A DNA stretch of 64,000 bases from Leuctra nigra (taxonomy: Eukaryota; Arthropoda; Insecta; Plecoptera; Leuctridae). This document shows, one piece after another, positions 26,768-40,199 of this stretch. A model generated the notes under the pieces. That model had not been told where the DNA came from and searched no databases. It saw only the letters and a list, made by a program, of their open reading frames with translations. Made by a program: the position numbers and the translations under genes. Numbering within the stretch: position 1 is the stretch's first letter; each line of letters begins with the position of its first letter. The DNA is taken from assembly GCA_934045905.1 (NCBI GenBank), contig OW203763.1, forward strand, positions 21,689,108-21,753,107, read 5' to 3'.

Positions 26768-29735
26768 GGTTTAGAAGACGATCGTACGCTCTTACGGATA
26801 CACTTTAACACAATTTTGTTTTCGGTTTAAGAAATTTTCAGTTAAAATCTTAACTTTCATTGAAAAATACTTATTTTATGGCAATCTTTTAAAGACATGT
26901 TCAATAGTTTACAATGTAAATGCCAAACATCCGAGGAATCGATTACATCTTTTCACAAATGACTTCCATACATTAACATAGATTGAAGCGTCCGTTTTGA
27001 CTTTGTAATAATCTTCAGATCTTCGATTCAACGTTATACCTCGTCCAGTGAATTTCCTATGACCAACCCTCAGCTTCTGGAGAGCGGAGTTGCTCAATGG
27101 TAATTTTAAAATAATATAAGGTTGATTCTACTTGCTTTAGTATACTTGTAGTGGCGATTCAGAACTTACTAGATTCAGTATTCCAAAGTAACTTCAACCG
27201 TCTCAAGAATGTTTGGTCGGCAAAGTGGTAGAAGCAGCAATTTCAATGCTCTGCATCCACTATATATATATCACAAGAAGAGCTGGGTCCAGTATGTTAA
27301 ATTACACTCAAATTCCTGAGGCATTTAATTTTAATCTATCTTAGACCTAACTCTTACTACCAAGTTTAGGCTAAACTAAAGTTTTCGTTGGGGATGGTTT
27401 TGAGATGGGCAAGAGCGGGGGTTGTGGAAAGAGACACGGTACATTAGATTGCATTAACCATTCATACCATGGCTTTACAAGTTTATAAAAGACAAGGGGT
27501 ATCATAAACTATATGAAATGTTACCCTTTCTTGTGGAATAAACTAAAACTATTAGATGTTCACGTATACCATTTCGCTGAATTTGTGTTGGGACAGGATA
27601 TGTACTCGATCCATCATCTGGTTTCATAGGTTTCCGCAATTTGTTATTTCAATTCGAGGACTTATCGATGTAAATGCGATTTTAATTATTATTCTAAAGA
27701 CGAATTTGACCAACAACAAAGGCAACATAGGTCAAGTTATAAAGTTACTTGATACAATGAGGTTTCAAGTTCAATCAAAATTCAAACAGTTTATTTAAGG
27801 CATTTTGGTAGATTCTTGTGGCTTTGTGAAACTTTACTTGCTGTTGGCCAGGGAATATTTGACATACGCTCAAAATAGTTGCGGTCTTCATTAGAACTTA
27901 GCCCTATGCGTCTAGTTGAACTAAATTTCACGAATTTGTTTTTTAGTAGAAAATTTAGTGCAATTTCGGATCTAATTGGAAATAGTCTAGATCTTACAGG
28001 AACTTCAAGTAAGCGAACATCTCGATTGAGCTTCAGAATTTTTAAGAAGTGTCTTTATGCCTTGATCTTGTCAGGAGTCGATATAGAAAACATGTTAATT
28101 ATTATAACATTGACTGGTCATAGTGTAAATTTTTAAAAATATATATATACATCATAACCTGATAGACCTTGATTCGCAAAGACATTTTGTATTAAAATTA
28201 TGTATTTAAAAAACGGACGACAGCGAAATTGGATTTAACTATAAACGTATAAAGATTACAAAGTCCGACTCTACATATAATGTGTCTCGTGTCATGAACA
28301 CCTTAAAACATAATATAAGAACTCCTCCCTACTTAAGAAGTTGAGGCTTTACTCCAACCTACTTTATCTGTAGAAAATATCTTGTTAAAATTAAGCCAGA
28401 CCAATATATTAAGTTAATAGGGTAATGTGAGAAGTTTCGCGGTTATTTAAACTCTAAATTTATGACGCGAATGTCTTGATCTTGTGTATAAAGATAGTTA
28501 ATCCTGCGTCTACAAGAGTATTTTTCCCATCTTAAGCTGATTATGAGTGCTATAAGAATGCATTTCTAAAGCTCTGCTAATATTTATGGGTATTACATGC
28601 ACCAAGAAGTAAGCTTTTCGGCTAAACCGGCTATGGTGTCTGTGTAAATTAGCTTTATATTCGAGAAGAAGTGGGATGTATATGGGAGGTGGAGGGTAAA
28701 ATAGGAGCAGGCAAATATCTCATTAGTCAACACGTCACGCGTACTTTTCGCAGAGAAATATTGAACGATTTATTGAACACTTTGTAACGTGAATATCTTT
28801 GAAAATGTTCGTCATTTTTAAGAATTAGGAAAGTGAATTGAAACTTTAGTATGTTTAGGGGCCATTGAACATGAGACTTTATCGAAACTTTCTGTGTGAA
28901 ATTTTATTTTTCTAGACGAAATTTCGATTATTCAAATTTTGGTTTTTACATTTTTGCGGGAATAGTCGCATTTGCAGTCGCATTTTCTCTGTAAGTAAAA
29001 GAAAGTGATTTAACTGTGTCGACTGTAAAATAGAAGTGTCTATATAAAAATTTATAAAGTTCATATTGATTATATTTTTTTTATTTTATAAAGACGAACA
29101 TTATATATGAAAAATCCTTCCTATATAAAACAATGTCTTAAGTTTCTTGATCATTTGTAGAAAATGATGTGTTCTATTTTTCATGACGTGTTTGCGGTTT
29201 CCTGCTGTGACATTGTGATCACCGGTGGCCTCCTATAAGTGGAGGTGCACTCAAATAGCCGAAACACTAAATAAACTCAAACGTAATGGTATTTGTGTAA
29301 CGAAACAGGTTGTGTAATTAAACAATGCCAAAGGACTAAGGCAGGCGCATATTCTTATAGCAAAAAGGATTTTGTCTTCGTTTTTGTATATTTGCTCAAA
29401 GACAGTGAGTATTAACATCTGCTCTTTTAGCTCAGTTCTTAGACTTTAAGTTAGTTATTTACAAAAGGGCGTATCGTTTCGTGCGTATCACAGAAAGTAT
29501 GGGGCCAAACGAGAAAAAGACAAAGCAAAAAAGAGATATATATCTTGCTCGTTCTCAAACAAAAGTCTTTTGAACACACAACTCTCTATAAAGTTTACTC
29601 TAATTAAAAGGTACCCCGCGCGCAGTATTGCGCCAGTTCTTCGCTTTCTTTGTTTTTAAAAACCGAAAATCCTTTGCGCCAATCCAGTGCTGTATAACGG
29701 TAAGTCGCCCCCCTGCCCCACCCACCCCCGCTGAA
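26768..29735. other. No gene recognised
   Basis: AT-rich DNA with short chance ORFs (27556-27798 and 27879-28136, + strand). No repeats that I can name. Confidence 0.55.
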
Positions 29736-30147
29736 CCCCCCCCCCCCCCCCTTTAGACCCGGCTACTCATTCCATCGCCATACGGATTTATACTTATTTC
29801 GAGTTTTCCTAAAACCGAATATTTACTTCTTAATTTTCAGTAAATGTTAACTTGAAAGCTCCTAGGATCCCTTCCTTTGGACGTTACTTTGAAATTGTTG
29901 TAATGATTAATTTGGAATAAATTCGAGTTTAGTGCATGTCTAGTCAGTATTAAACATGCTTTCTACTCAATTCTTCTCCATTTTCATATTTATCGTATGT
30001 TGACAGTCCCCTGAGATGCAACCTATTTTCCATGTTTCATCTTCTATTTGAGCTCGGAGTTGGATTACCTATGATAATTAGTACTTACTTTGATTTGATT
30101 TCCTCCTCCCAGTCAGCATCATCCTCACTTGCCCCCCCCCCCCCCCC
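29736..30147 (+). repeat. Two 16-base poly-C tracts
   Basis: C runs at 29736-29751 and 30132-30147, the first preceded by a C-rich lead-in from about 29707. The bases between them are ordinary AT-rich sequence without a gene. Confidence 0.9.
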
Positions 30148-30521
30148 TGCATCACAGATCCGCACCAAGATAGTTGCTCACTGCCTATAGACGGCGAGAG
30201 TTGTAGAGAGACTAAAGATCTGATATACCTATATATTGTTTAAATTGCTTTTAATTTTCCCAGCCATTTCTCTTGATTTCCCTTCCGTCTTCCAGAACAA
30301 GAATTAAGTTTGGCTTTTGTAAATGAAAATAGCAGCCGGACTGAGGGATGAAGGAGAGAGGGAGAGATGTGGTTTTTATTCTAATTAATTCTGCTTATAA
30401 ATTCCGATTCAAACCTTTTCCCTTCCTCTTTAGACGAGAAATCCACTCTAAATTTTATCAACTGTAGACCTCCAGCTAAATGCGTACCTTCTAAAGTTAG
30501 CCATGGGTGATTATCAGCCAA
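30148..30521. other. Nothing recognised
   Basis: AT-rich DNA. The minus-strand ORF at 30381-30581 has an NPSPTNPSP segment because it translates the neighbouring G-rich tandem repeat. Confidence 0.5.
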
Positions 30522-30559
30522 GGGGGAGGGGTTGGTGGGGGAGGGGTTGGTGGGGGAGG
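30522..30559 (+). repeat. 15-base G-rich tandem repeat, 2.5 copies
   Basis: The unit GGGGGAGGGGTTGGT is repeated exactly twice and then half again. It contains enough closely spaced G runs to form a G-quadruplex. Confidence 0.9.
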
Positions 30560-31984
30560 CACATAACCCATGAGAGGCCACTTTCAGTTGACTAATTATA
30601 GCAAGTTTAGTGCTAATTATTCATTTTTATAGTTCTAGGTAGAAGATAATTTATACCGAGAGAAATATACAATTTAACGATGTTTTACTAATGTAAGGAG
30701 AAAATAATTGTGTTTTATGGGTTATATTTTAACTGAAGGTTCAATTAGTGATTGATATTTAAAGGCTCATTGACCCAGAGTAATAGTTTTCCTCGGAAGT
30801 TTGAAATTGTTCCATTAACTAGTATTTAGTAACTATACATATGTGCTATAAATGTATGAGGGCAACATTGATTGATCACGTGTGACTATGTACAACTCAT
30901 TGCGTTCTAATTAGCGTCTGGTTAGTTAGACAGTTAAATGGTAGAATTGTCTATTCCGACGGCCAGACTTTCTCTTGATACGCAAACTTTTTCTTTTGTA
31001 GGACTGTACCAATTCAGATTAGCTCATTTCAAGGCAAATATCTGGCAATGTTTTATTTAATCGAATTAAATACAAATTCCGTTTATCATAAGTGAGGTCC
31101 AGCACCAAAAAGGAATTTAATTTCTTTTCCGTTACTCCGGCTTTCATCTGACTTCAATCGCTTTTCCCTTCAATCTGTATTCTCTTTATTACTCCTTTCA
31201 TGTTCAAAATTAAAGAAAATTTAAAATCACAGTCGCTTACAATCAACTTTATTACTAATAAAAACAATAAAACGCCGAATGAAAAATCCTTTAATATTAT
31301 GTAAAGCTTTTTATGCATGAAAACTGCGAGGTTCGTTTTATAAAATCTTCTCTACATACAATTTCTGAGATGGATGGTAAAATCAGAACAAGTGAGCAGA
31401 GGTGTCGGGAGAAAATAATCTTCTGTTTCCGACATAATATTGGTAGACAGAAGCGTGGTCGTTTTGATAACTCACTTCCTCCCTAGACCTCCAATCACGT
31501 GCCTTGCATAGCATTGAATCATTCCATCCATGAAGGAGACTCCTACAAACGTATCATTGCTAAATGGCAGGAATGACGTTCTATTAGACACGTGCAATGA
31601 ATGAATACGTATTTGCAATTTTATATCATTCATTCATATACTAATCGCTTCAATCTAAACTGCAGCCAGATTGTCTGTTACTGTGTTTTTTATGTCGTAC
31701 GTTTGAATAAATAATTAATCGGGGACATGAACCTGAAAGTGGACTTTTTAAAACTTAAGTGAAATTGAAGCTGATTTACAATGAAAATGTCGCAAAAGTA
31801 TTTGACAAAGGGTTTTTTAGTTCACCTACTTCAATTTAAGCAAAAATAAAATATGACATCATATTCCGAGATGCGTTGTGTTTTGATACTTTAAAAAGAA
31901 ACACACCCAGATTATTTCATCATCTTTCAGGAACAATATCCGAAATATAAACATAATTAGACAGTATCACAATAAGCAACCAGA
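30560..31984. other. Nothing recognised
   Basis: AT-rich DNA without open frames of note, repeats or splice-flanked exons that I can support. Confidence 0.5.
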
Positions 31985-32140
31985 ATTTCTTAAGACCCCT
32001 GGTTCGATTCCCGATGGTCGCCATTCCTGATTATTGTTTCGTGATTTCCCCCAAGTCGGGAGGCAAACACTGGGAAGTCTCCTTACTAAATAACCAGGAC
32101 CTCTCCTTTTAACAGTACATCCTCACCTATCATGATCATG

Positions 32141-32199
<59 letters not shown>

Positions 32200-32200
32200 T
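31985..32200 (+). mobile_element. tRNA-derived SINE, copy 2, with (ATC)n tail
   Basis: 5'-truncated copy. The B box is present as GGTTCGATTCCCG near 32000, then the shared body with TTTCGTGATTTCCCCCAA near 32040, then GGAAGTCTCC and CCAGGACCTCTCC, and a pure ATC/CAT triplet run from about 32138 to 32199. No A box is recognisable, so RNA polymerase III activity is unlikely. Confidence 0.72.
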
Positions 32201-33457
32201 ATCAGTGTCATACACAATCATCAGTCGCATTAGCGCATGACCTGAACAGTGCTACGTTAATCACCGCTAAAAATGCCTAAACGTATTTATGTAATAAAAA
32301 GCAATCTTCTAAAAAGAATATTTTGAAACCCCAACATATGTCTAGAAGTATTATCAGCTTAACCTTTACAAAAACACATAATTTATATTGTTGATAACAT
32401 TGATGATGCATTCTAACATCAGTGATAGTTATGATTAGGACTCCGCATGGTTTCATCTGTCTCCAATACAACTACCAAACTTATCTTGGAAAGATAATAT
32501 GAACCACTCTGAGTTGTCAGCTTTGGGCACAATCCCTCCGCCGAATCTCTAAGTGTACACTTTTGCTCTGAACCCTCCACCTCCTTCTCCTCCTCCACCT
32601 CCTACTCCTCCTCCTCCTCATCCCACTTAACATCCTTCTTGGACTCCTGTCGTCCATAACTCCTCATTTGCTCGCGGCCACGGGCATTCCCCGTGCCCTA
32701 AGCTATCCATCCTATAGTCAGCCATGCTCGGTGACTGCACCATGCATATAGAAGATACAACGGAGGACTAACAGTACAAGTCAAGAACTCAATCATCGCG
32801 TAATTGAAGTACCTTTTAGTTAGAGTTAACGCTAAGCCGTGATAATGCCAAAAGGTCATAGCTTCTTCCATGGATTTTGCTGAAGTAGAGAGCTTACGAT
32901 TCAATTGAAAATTGCGTAAGAATGTGGATAAGTATATGTCTATTTTATAGAATTATTTTGAATACATGTTATTATTACAATTATCCAATGCCTTTGAAAA
33001 TGAAAAAAGAATGGATACATCCGTTTCATGTTACTTCATGGTCAAGTTTGGTCATCATAAGTGGCGTTCTAAAATACCGACTGCAGATAATGCAACTTTG
33101 CACATAATGGTTATCTTGCTTTTAACAAAGCTATTACAAACTTTGCAAACAATTTACAATATACATGCATAATAGAATCTGATACTTGATGTCTGACCAT
33201 AACCGCTCAGTTTCTTTATGTATATCAACATAAAGATATCACGAAACAATGATAAACTGTCGATTGCGACCTGTCACATTGAAAAGCTCCATAACTAAGG
33301 ACTCATTTATTTTCAAGTAATTACTTAATTGTTGATATCACAATATGCAGCATTCGTTGATATTAAGTGAAGAGTTGCGATTTAAGACGCTACATTTTTA
33401 AAATCCTCATCTGCTACCATTGAAACATGAACATATTCTGCTGTTGATTCTTGACCT
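32201..33457. other. No gene recognised
   Basis: AT-rich. A pyrimidine-rich stretch of CTCCTCC units lies at about 32575-32630. Overlapping short ORFs near 32698-33172 on both strands have no recognisable product. Confidence 0.5.
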
Positions 33458-33631
33458 TGGAAGACGGAGCGAGTTGGCTCAGGCAAAGTGTTGCGTTCGC
33501 CTCCCTCGTTCTTCCTTCCTAACAGGTGTTCTCGTGGTTTCCCTCGGCCGAGCGGCAAATGATGGGAAGGTTCTCCGCTAACAAGCCATGACTGTCTGTC
33601 TCCTTCCTACCGCTCATCCTTTCTAATATTC

Positions 33632-33704
<73 letters not shown>
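33458..33704 (+). mobile_element. tRNA-derived SINE, copy 3, with (CAT)n tail
   Basis: An A-box-like GAGTTGGCTCAGG is present near 33470, but the B box is missing: the sequence passes directly to TCCCTCGTTCTTCCTTCC, as after the box in copy 1. The body carries TCTCGTGGTTTCCCTCGG and GGCAAATGATGGGAAGGTTC, a layout like the central part of many insect SINEs (from memory, not searched). It ends in about 70 bases of pure CAT triplets from 33633. This is the third member of the family in the window and lies 1.26 kb after copy 2. Confidence 0.72.
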
Positions 33705-33705
<1 letters not shown>

Positions 33706-33926
33706 TCTGTCGCCATTTAGTTTAGTTGTCCGACGGTAACACCACACACACTTTCAAAGTATTATGTATCAATATTGTATATTGACGTTTGTTATGCTGC
33801 CAACTGGGTACTTATCTAGTAGAAATATTTAAAAGTTATTCTTAGAAACTAATTTGCCTTCATTACAGCTTATTTTTTATTAACTTGTTTTCCATTCCGA
33901 TTAAAGACTCGCACTGATATTAAAAG

Positions 33927-33948
33927 TCCCACTTATGTCACCATTTGT
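33927..33948 (-). repeat. tRNA-Leu-3'-end-like motif, copy b
   Basis: On the minus strand it reads ACAAATGGTGACATAAGTGG, one of seven similar copies in the window. The plus-strand form ends in a tRNA-Leu-like segment followed by CACCA. Confidence 0.6.
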
Positions 33949-34426
33949 GATTTCCATAAAAAAATATTATATTTGTTTAAGTGATGCACCTTCGTCTGTC
34001 AGTAGCCAATGAAAACATGTTCTGCTTAAATCATGAAGTAAAAGTAATTTTTTGCAAAACGAAGAATCGTTATTGTCAATAAAAAATGTTTCCCAAGACC
34101 ACGAGTAGTAATCCGGACTGTTGAGATCTTCAGATGTAGAGTTGCTTGTGAGTTGGTGTCTCACGTTAGCCCCTGTCGGCCCGGTTGGTGTCCCTTTTAA
34201 GGGTAAAGTATACAAGTCGAAACCGTCACAGCATAGATATAATCCACCTCAAGTTCTGATAAAGTCAATATCGATATGTCTCATTTATATAATATAATGT
34301 GTCAGAGTGTATGATTACATCAATATCATGATTTTCATCATTGAATTGAAACAATGTGTAAATATAAGGTGTTTAATCAACTAGATATTAAGCTTCCAAT
34401 GACGTTAGATATTAACAATTTAGTAA

Positions 34427-34448
34427 TCCTGTATCTGCCACCATTTGT
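34427..34448 (-). repeat. tRNA-Leu-3'-end-like motif, copy c
   Basis: Minus strand ACAAATGGTGGCAGATACAG. Same orientation as copy b, 500 bases away. The flanks of b and c do not match, so they are not two LTRs of one intact element. Confidence 0.6.
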
Positions 34449-34828
34449 AGATTTATGGAAAATTATATTACGTAAATTCGAATATATTTAGGTCGTCAGA
34501 CATATTAGACGTTTCTTAATTCAGTATCTAGCAAAAGAGTGCATCACCTATTTAATATTGAATGTATCTTTTTAGAAACAGTCTTGTTCAATTGATGACT
34601 TTTGGCATTATTTCCACGATTCCGTTAGCTCCTGAAATAAACTTTCCAGCAGTTTAACCTCTGTGTGTCGCCCTCCACTTTCGCCAGCCGTATTCTAGAC
34701 GAGGCAAGAGATAAAGTAACGTAGAATCAGGAGAAACAACAAGGAGACACTCATCCTCTAGAGAAGAGATTGTGAAAAATGGGCAGCAATTTGATGTCGC
34801 TGAACGTCAGTGGTCTAACTGTTACCTG

Positions 34829-34931
34829 CCCCCCCCCCCTCTTCCACCCATCAACCTTCCTCTCTCTAACAATCTCATGGATACAGCCCGCTTTATCCTA
34901 CTCTACACGTCCCCCCTCACCCCCCCCCCCC
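34829..34931 (+). repeat. C-rich pair of tracts
   Basis: C runs at 34829-34839 (11) and 34920-34931 (12) in a pyrimidine-rich interval. The two overlapping proline-rich ORFs at 34772-35023 are translations of this. Confidence 0.9.
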
Positions 34932-36838
34932 TCCCAAACCACCCTCGTAGCTATCAATTTCACGTCAACGCCGGTGTGTCTTCTCTTCTTTTAAACCAAC
35001 TTCGATTCAGGTGCTTTGACTGAAATTCAGGAGCTACACAGCTATTATTCGAATGGATTTCCCAACTAAAAAAAAGTTAAGTCATAAAGTAAGACATTGT
35101 AATAAACGTCTCTTAAATTGAGACTTCATTTACGAAAACAGCCTTAGGCTAAACTTCTTAAGAACTAGTTTAGAGATAATTTAAAACAACTTCCCTTAAA
35201 TTATGGAAAGCTTACGTAATATGATTACTTAAGGGCTTCATTATTATCGTTTTTTATTTTTGGCAACTGAAATTAATCAATTTGAAATGTATAGCGAATA
35301 GAATGTAGATTAAGTACAGAAAATTCTCTTACCATGTATATGTTTCTGTCAGGCCAATTTTTTTTACACTTGTTTAAGATTGTTTCAAGGTATAAAACAG
35401 CAATACACAAACTTAAGGCGTCGTCAACAAATTATTGAATCATCTTCATAAATGTTGAGCTGTTTGCATTTCATGTCATAAATTAAATAATTTATGAAAG
35501 TTCAGTTGAGCTATTATAAATTGACCGGTGTGAAACTACACTTAAAAGTGACGCTTTCATCGTGATCATAACTTTCTAGTGATCTCGAGTGTTTATGTAT
35601 TGATTCATTTGCGAGACAGTTGACTTTTATCATGCTAAGTAGGTACTGAAATTTGCTCGTGCATAACAAGAACAGAATAATTTTATGAAATATGAATCCT
35701 AAGTATGGTAGTAGCATGGAAATATTCGCATGTTGCCTTTTGTCACCCCCCCCCCCCCCCCTCCACCCTACACTCTCTCAACCATACTTCTCACCCCGTA
35801 TATACGTCGCATTTTATTCCGAAACTAATGATACATCTATCCAAGAAAGACGGGATCAGCAATGATGCTATGGTTACTCGGCTAGAAGAAGTGCTGGAAA
35901 AGTAGTCTAGGAAGCCATATTCTCAGTCAACTGTCAACGAGTCAGACAAATGAGCGAACACTTCCCGTCAATCTAACCCACAGCATTTTTTTACTATGTT
36001 ATTTATCATTTTATTTCACCCTCGTGTGCATTTAGCCGTTTAGGAACCGTAGTGAAAAAAAAACTGCTTGCATAAACATGTAATTGTAGTCGTTTTTTTG
36101 AGGGAAAATATTTGATGAATACAGAAATATTAATTAGCAGCGGTGTTTTGCAAATAAACGCTTACATCTATTTTAAAAAATAATTTATAATTACTTCTTG
36201 CGTATCTCTTAATAAATAAAATTAATACACCAAATAATATTTATCCAAAGTAAAATGCTGTAAAAAATACTGTTGTTTTCTTTTAAATCATGTGCATTTT
36301 AAAACTAATTGCTTACATGTTTTACAAATTACATTTTAACTAGATTCGTGACGAAGTGCTTCAATAGGGGTGTATACTTGAGGGATTTTGTCGAATCAAT
36401 TTAATGTCATAAAAAGTATATACATAATCGACAATATCGAACAAGGGTATAAACAACCCCTTGTTAGTTTACAGCCCGCTAAATCCAACAAGGGGTTGGG
36501 GGGTGAAATGTAAGGAGTAACTTGAACATCAAAAACTTCTTCATGACCATCTAAAATAGATGTTCGTGTGTTATATAAAAATCTCACAACAAAGCTGTTC
36601 ACTGTACCAAAAACATGACGCCAAGTAATGATTCGTACCCTTCCTACTGTACCTTCCCCTCCCCTTTCTTTCGACCCCCTCCCACTGACAGAAACTCCTT
36701 GTAGTACATAATGAATAATTCAATATTTTACTTAAACCTCAGTCAGTTCACTGTGCGAAAGGCACGTAAATATGTAACTCGTATTACAATAAGGAACATT
36801 TCACTTCGATATGAATCTGTATTAGAAACTTGTTTCAA
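34932..36838. other. No gene recognised
   Basis: AT-rich DNA with a 16-base C tract at 35746-35761 and C-rich segments near 36640-36685. The small ORFs are not convincing. Confidence 0.5.
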
Positions 36839-36875
36839 TGTGGAGGTGCCGGCTTTGTAACCTGGCACCTCCACA
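36839..36875. repeat. Perfect 12-bp hairpin with 13-base loop
   Basis: TGTGGAGGTGCC and GGCACCTCCACA are perfect inverted copies around a 13-base loop. The eleven inner stem bases and the loop length are the same at 60082-60116. The flanking DNA is not palindromic. Confidence 0.9.
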
Positions 36876-39800
36876 AGTATGTTTTATATAATTTCTTTTT
36901 AAATTGTTTTGATAAAATTCCTATCAAATAAAAAACAAAATTGAAGGAAATATCCTAGAAGAAAGAAAAAAGAATGACGTTTGCCACGCAACTTTATTAA
37001 ATATCTAAGAATATTACTCCAATCCTCAAATAATTCGAAAACATATAACTGGAATTCCTTCTGGAAAGAAATGCAATTATATTTTCTCTCTACTTCTTTG
37101 ACGATATTAAATTCCAATTGTCTGGGTTTGTGTTGCAGATTATTGGGGATTATGGATTGATAATCTGTTGTTCCTAACTTTGATTTAGTTGAAGTTAGCT
37201 AGAGATTTAGCTTAGTGCTAGAGTAGTAAGTTCGAGAGGTACATTTCTAAGTGGTAAGCTTTAATGTGGTCAGTTTGGTCCTACATGAACAAACAGGCTT
37301 AAGTCCAAGCATTGATTGCTTTCATTACAACTTGCTACTTACATTTTCCTCTACATCTATATAGTGTACTACATTGTTAGCTTAGCCATTGCTATTTGCA
37401 ATGCTCAGCAAATTGCCTTTGAAGCGTCCAGTTAGGTAGAGGATATTGACGGTTTAAATAGCAATTCCTTAAGCAAATTGTAATATTGAAATCAATCAGA
37501 AAAGTGGTATTTGGATAATCTGGGAAGATTCCACTTCTGAACTTGTTTGAGTACGCGAAAGGAAGAATGAAGAATCATAAACAATTAATTGATTTTATGT
37601 TTCGTAATTTTTTAGCCGTTATACTATTTCACTCTTTTCTAGTATCAATATTATTTTAATAAAATTATTAATACGGATAAAAAGGTTTATAAAAATGTGA
37701 AGTTCTTGTTTGTTTCGTTTTTGTTTGGTAAATGCTTGACGTGCTGAGATGTCAAAAACGATGACACTACCAAAAAAGTTAATCGACAACGCGAATATTT
37801 CTCGATAAGTTGCTTGATCATTACAGCTTTCCTCTGTATTCAATTTCGATGTTTCGATTAGTGATTTTCTTCGTGCTCTGCCGAGAAATGAGTGAATGTG
37901 CATGTTGTACGGCGGGCTGCATTTCGCTGCCAGTCAGGATGTTGCTTAAGAGTCAAGTGTAAGAAGGCAACAACAGGATATCACGTGACAGGGAGTGAGT
38001 AAAGAGGGTAAAGCGAAGAGTAAATGAAGGGGAAAATGAAGCTACGCAAAGAAATAATGATAAAGAGAGTCATGGTAGAAAAAAGGAAAGAACCTCGTAT
38101 ATACTCTTATCTACTAATCGGTATCTTTAGCTATACCCTCAATTACCCCCGTTTTACTATAAATCCTGAAAAGTTTTTGGGTAACGTCTGCTTTGAGTAT
38201 TGGATAACTTGTTCAGTTGAAGAGCGATGAAAAGAGAGCGGTTAAATATTGGAAGTGAAAAGTGATGTCAAAAGACGTGTTACATGAGTTATGTCGGTAA
38301 AAACTAATTATTGATTGGTATTCATGTCTGACGTACCTTAATCATTCTTAACCTTCACACTGGTTCAAACATATTCCTTTAAAAACTCCATCTCTTCCAA
38401 TTGTTTTTCAATCTCTATGTAAGTCAACCGTAGGGTACACAAGTTTTATTTTACTTTTTACAAAATCAAATAATGTTCAATTTATCTCAATTCCACTGTT
38501 ACTTGCTTCAATTGAATTAAATTGCATTCTGCGGACTGAATTTCCTTTCCTGATGCGATTCGATGGAATAAATCTAGATGGACGTGAACTGATCTATTTT
38601 TTTAATATTGATTCAAAAATACCTCAGTCAATATGTAATTTAATTTTGAAGTAATCTAGAATTCAAATTCTTCATGAAAGTGTGTTATATCATATTCTAG
38701 ATATCATTATAAAATGACTTACTTAATGAAATATAAATAATTATCGTACTTCTATTTTAATGAATCATATTTCAGGAATAATAATTGATTAAAGTCGTGA
38801 ATTCAGGCCCATGGAAATACGACTGTATAGTCAAAATATATAGACGGTTATAGCTGGACTATATCGTAACAATTTTATCATTCTTACAAATTTTCATCTG
38901 GATTTCTCGACGTGAACATCAGTGCAAGCTGTCACACAAATTGTATTCTGCTTTCTTCTCTGCAGCCCCCTCCCCCCTCAACCTTCCTCCGACCCCTTCC
39001 ACATGCACCTTATGTCTCATTTACCAGGCCTGAGCAAGGCTGTGTACTCTCTAGCTTGAAAAACTTTGAATTTCTTAAAGATTTCACGTTTTTGGCATTA
39101 CTTTGTTTTGTATGCAATATCAGCTCTTATTGTATTCGTTTGGAGGAAATAAATAAATTAAAACTTTCCTCTCTATTTTCATTACTACGGCTGCAAAATT
39201 CATAAAATATTTCAAGTCTAAAAATCTATATCATTTCACAACTACTTTGATATTAATTTTGTTTCTTGTATTACTTGAATTATTTCATATGAAAGTAACA
39301 AGTTTAACAAGCAGATTATAAAACAAAGTCTTGAACCATATTTTTCGGAAAGTAGATATTCTTTGAATAGATTGTAGGTAGTAATCTTGCGGTTATGTCT
39401 TGTGTAAGCGATGTTTCTTCCATCATAATGTAAAACGTTTTATCATTTCGCTCAAGCCAAGGAACACGCCTTCCAGCCGGGGTGTTGAGGGGCTGTTACT
39501 TGTTAGTGGTAATACCTTGCTCGTAAGATATCGTCCTAGTTGCAAATTGCATGCTCTTTTGCATACAATAACCACGATTTTATATTCACAGAATGAGGTG
39601 ATATTACCAGTAGACTTAGAAAGACATATTTAACTTGTGAGAGATAAAAAATAACTGTTCACTCTTCCCCACCCTTTTTCCAACATGAAGGGTAAAAGTA
39701 GATTGGATAAGGTATTTTGCGTCGAGAATTATTTTTCTGTAATCTTCATATTTATACTCGGGTGTTTTCTACTGGCTTATGAATAATTTTCCATCTTATT

Positions 39801-40146
39801 GTTATACAAAATTTATATCTCAAATGCATTAGTCAGGAGGTCGAGACCGCAGAGCAAAAACACTCTGAAACCCCATTGTTACGTCGATGTTCAAAATCAA
39901 AAGTGGAGCATCCTTTATCTATTCGCTCACTTTGTTCTTAGATGAAAACATTGGAATGATCATTAATTGAAAATAGATATCAAGACTAGTGATATTTTAG
40001 TCGTTCACAATGAATAGCGATCACTATTTAGGAATATTACATTAGTGTGACAGTCTCTGAAATTTAATAGTGGTCACCAAGAAGCGTGCTACCAAACTTT
40101 ACTACTTGTCTGTTGGAATAGATGACTAGATGACCCGCTGGCAAAA
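36876..40146. other. No gene recognised
   Basis: AT-rich DNA with chance ORFs (for example 37619-37903 minus, 38912-39205 plus). Nothing repeated or conserved that I can recognise. Confidence 0.5.
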
Positions 40147-40199
40147 CTCTCTCTCTCTCTCCTCTCCCTCCCCCCTCCTCCCCTCTCTCTCTCTCTCTC
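40147..40199 (+). repeat. CT-rich microsatellite
   Basis: CT dinucleotides interrupted by C runs, returning to pure CT at the right end. Confidence 0.95.

Larger units (their letters stand above)
33705..34828. other. No gene recognised
   Basis: AT-rich DNA holding two separate copies of the tRNA-Leu-like motif (listed individually). The minus-strand ORF 33967-34215 has no recognisable product. Confidence 0.5.

Noticed and set aside
33633..33704. CAT repeat as a possible CRISPR-like or satellite array
   Set aside because: Pure trinucleotide repeat attached to a SINE, with no spacers.
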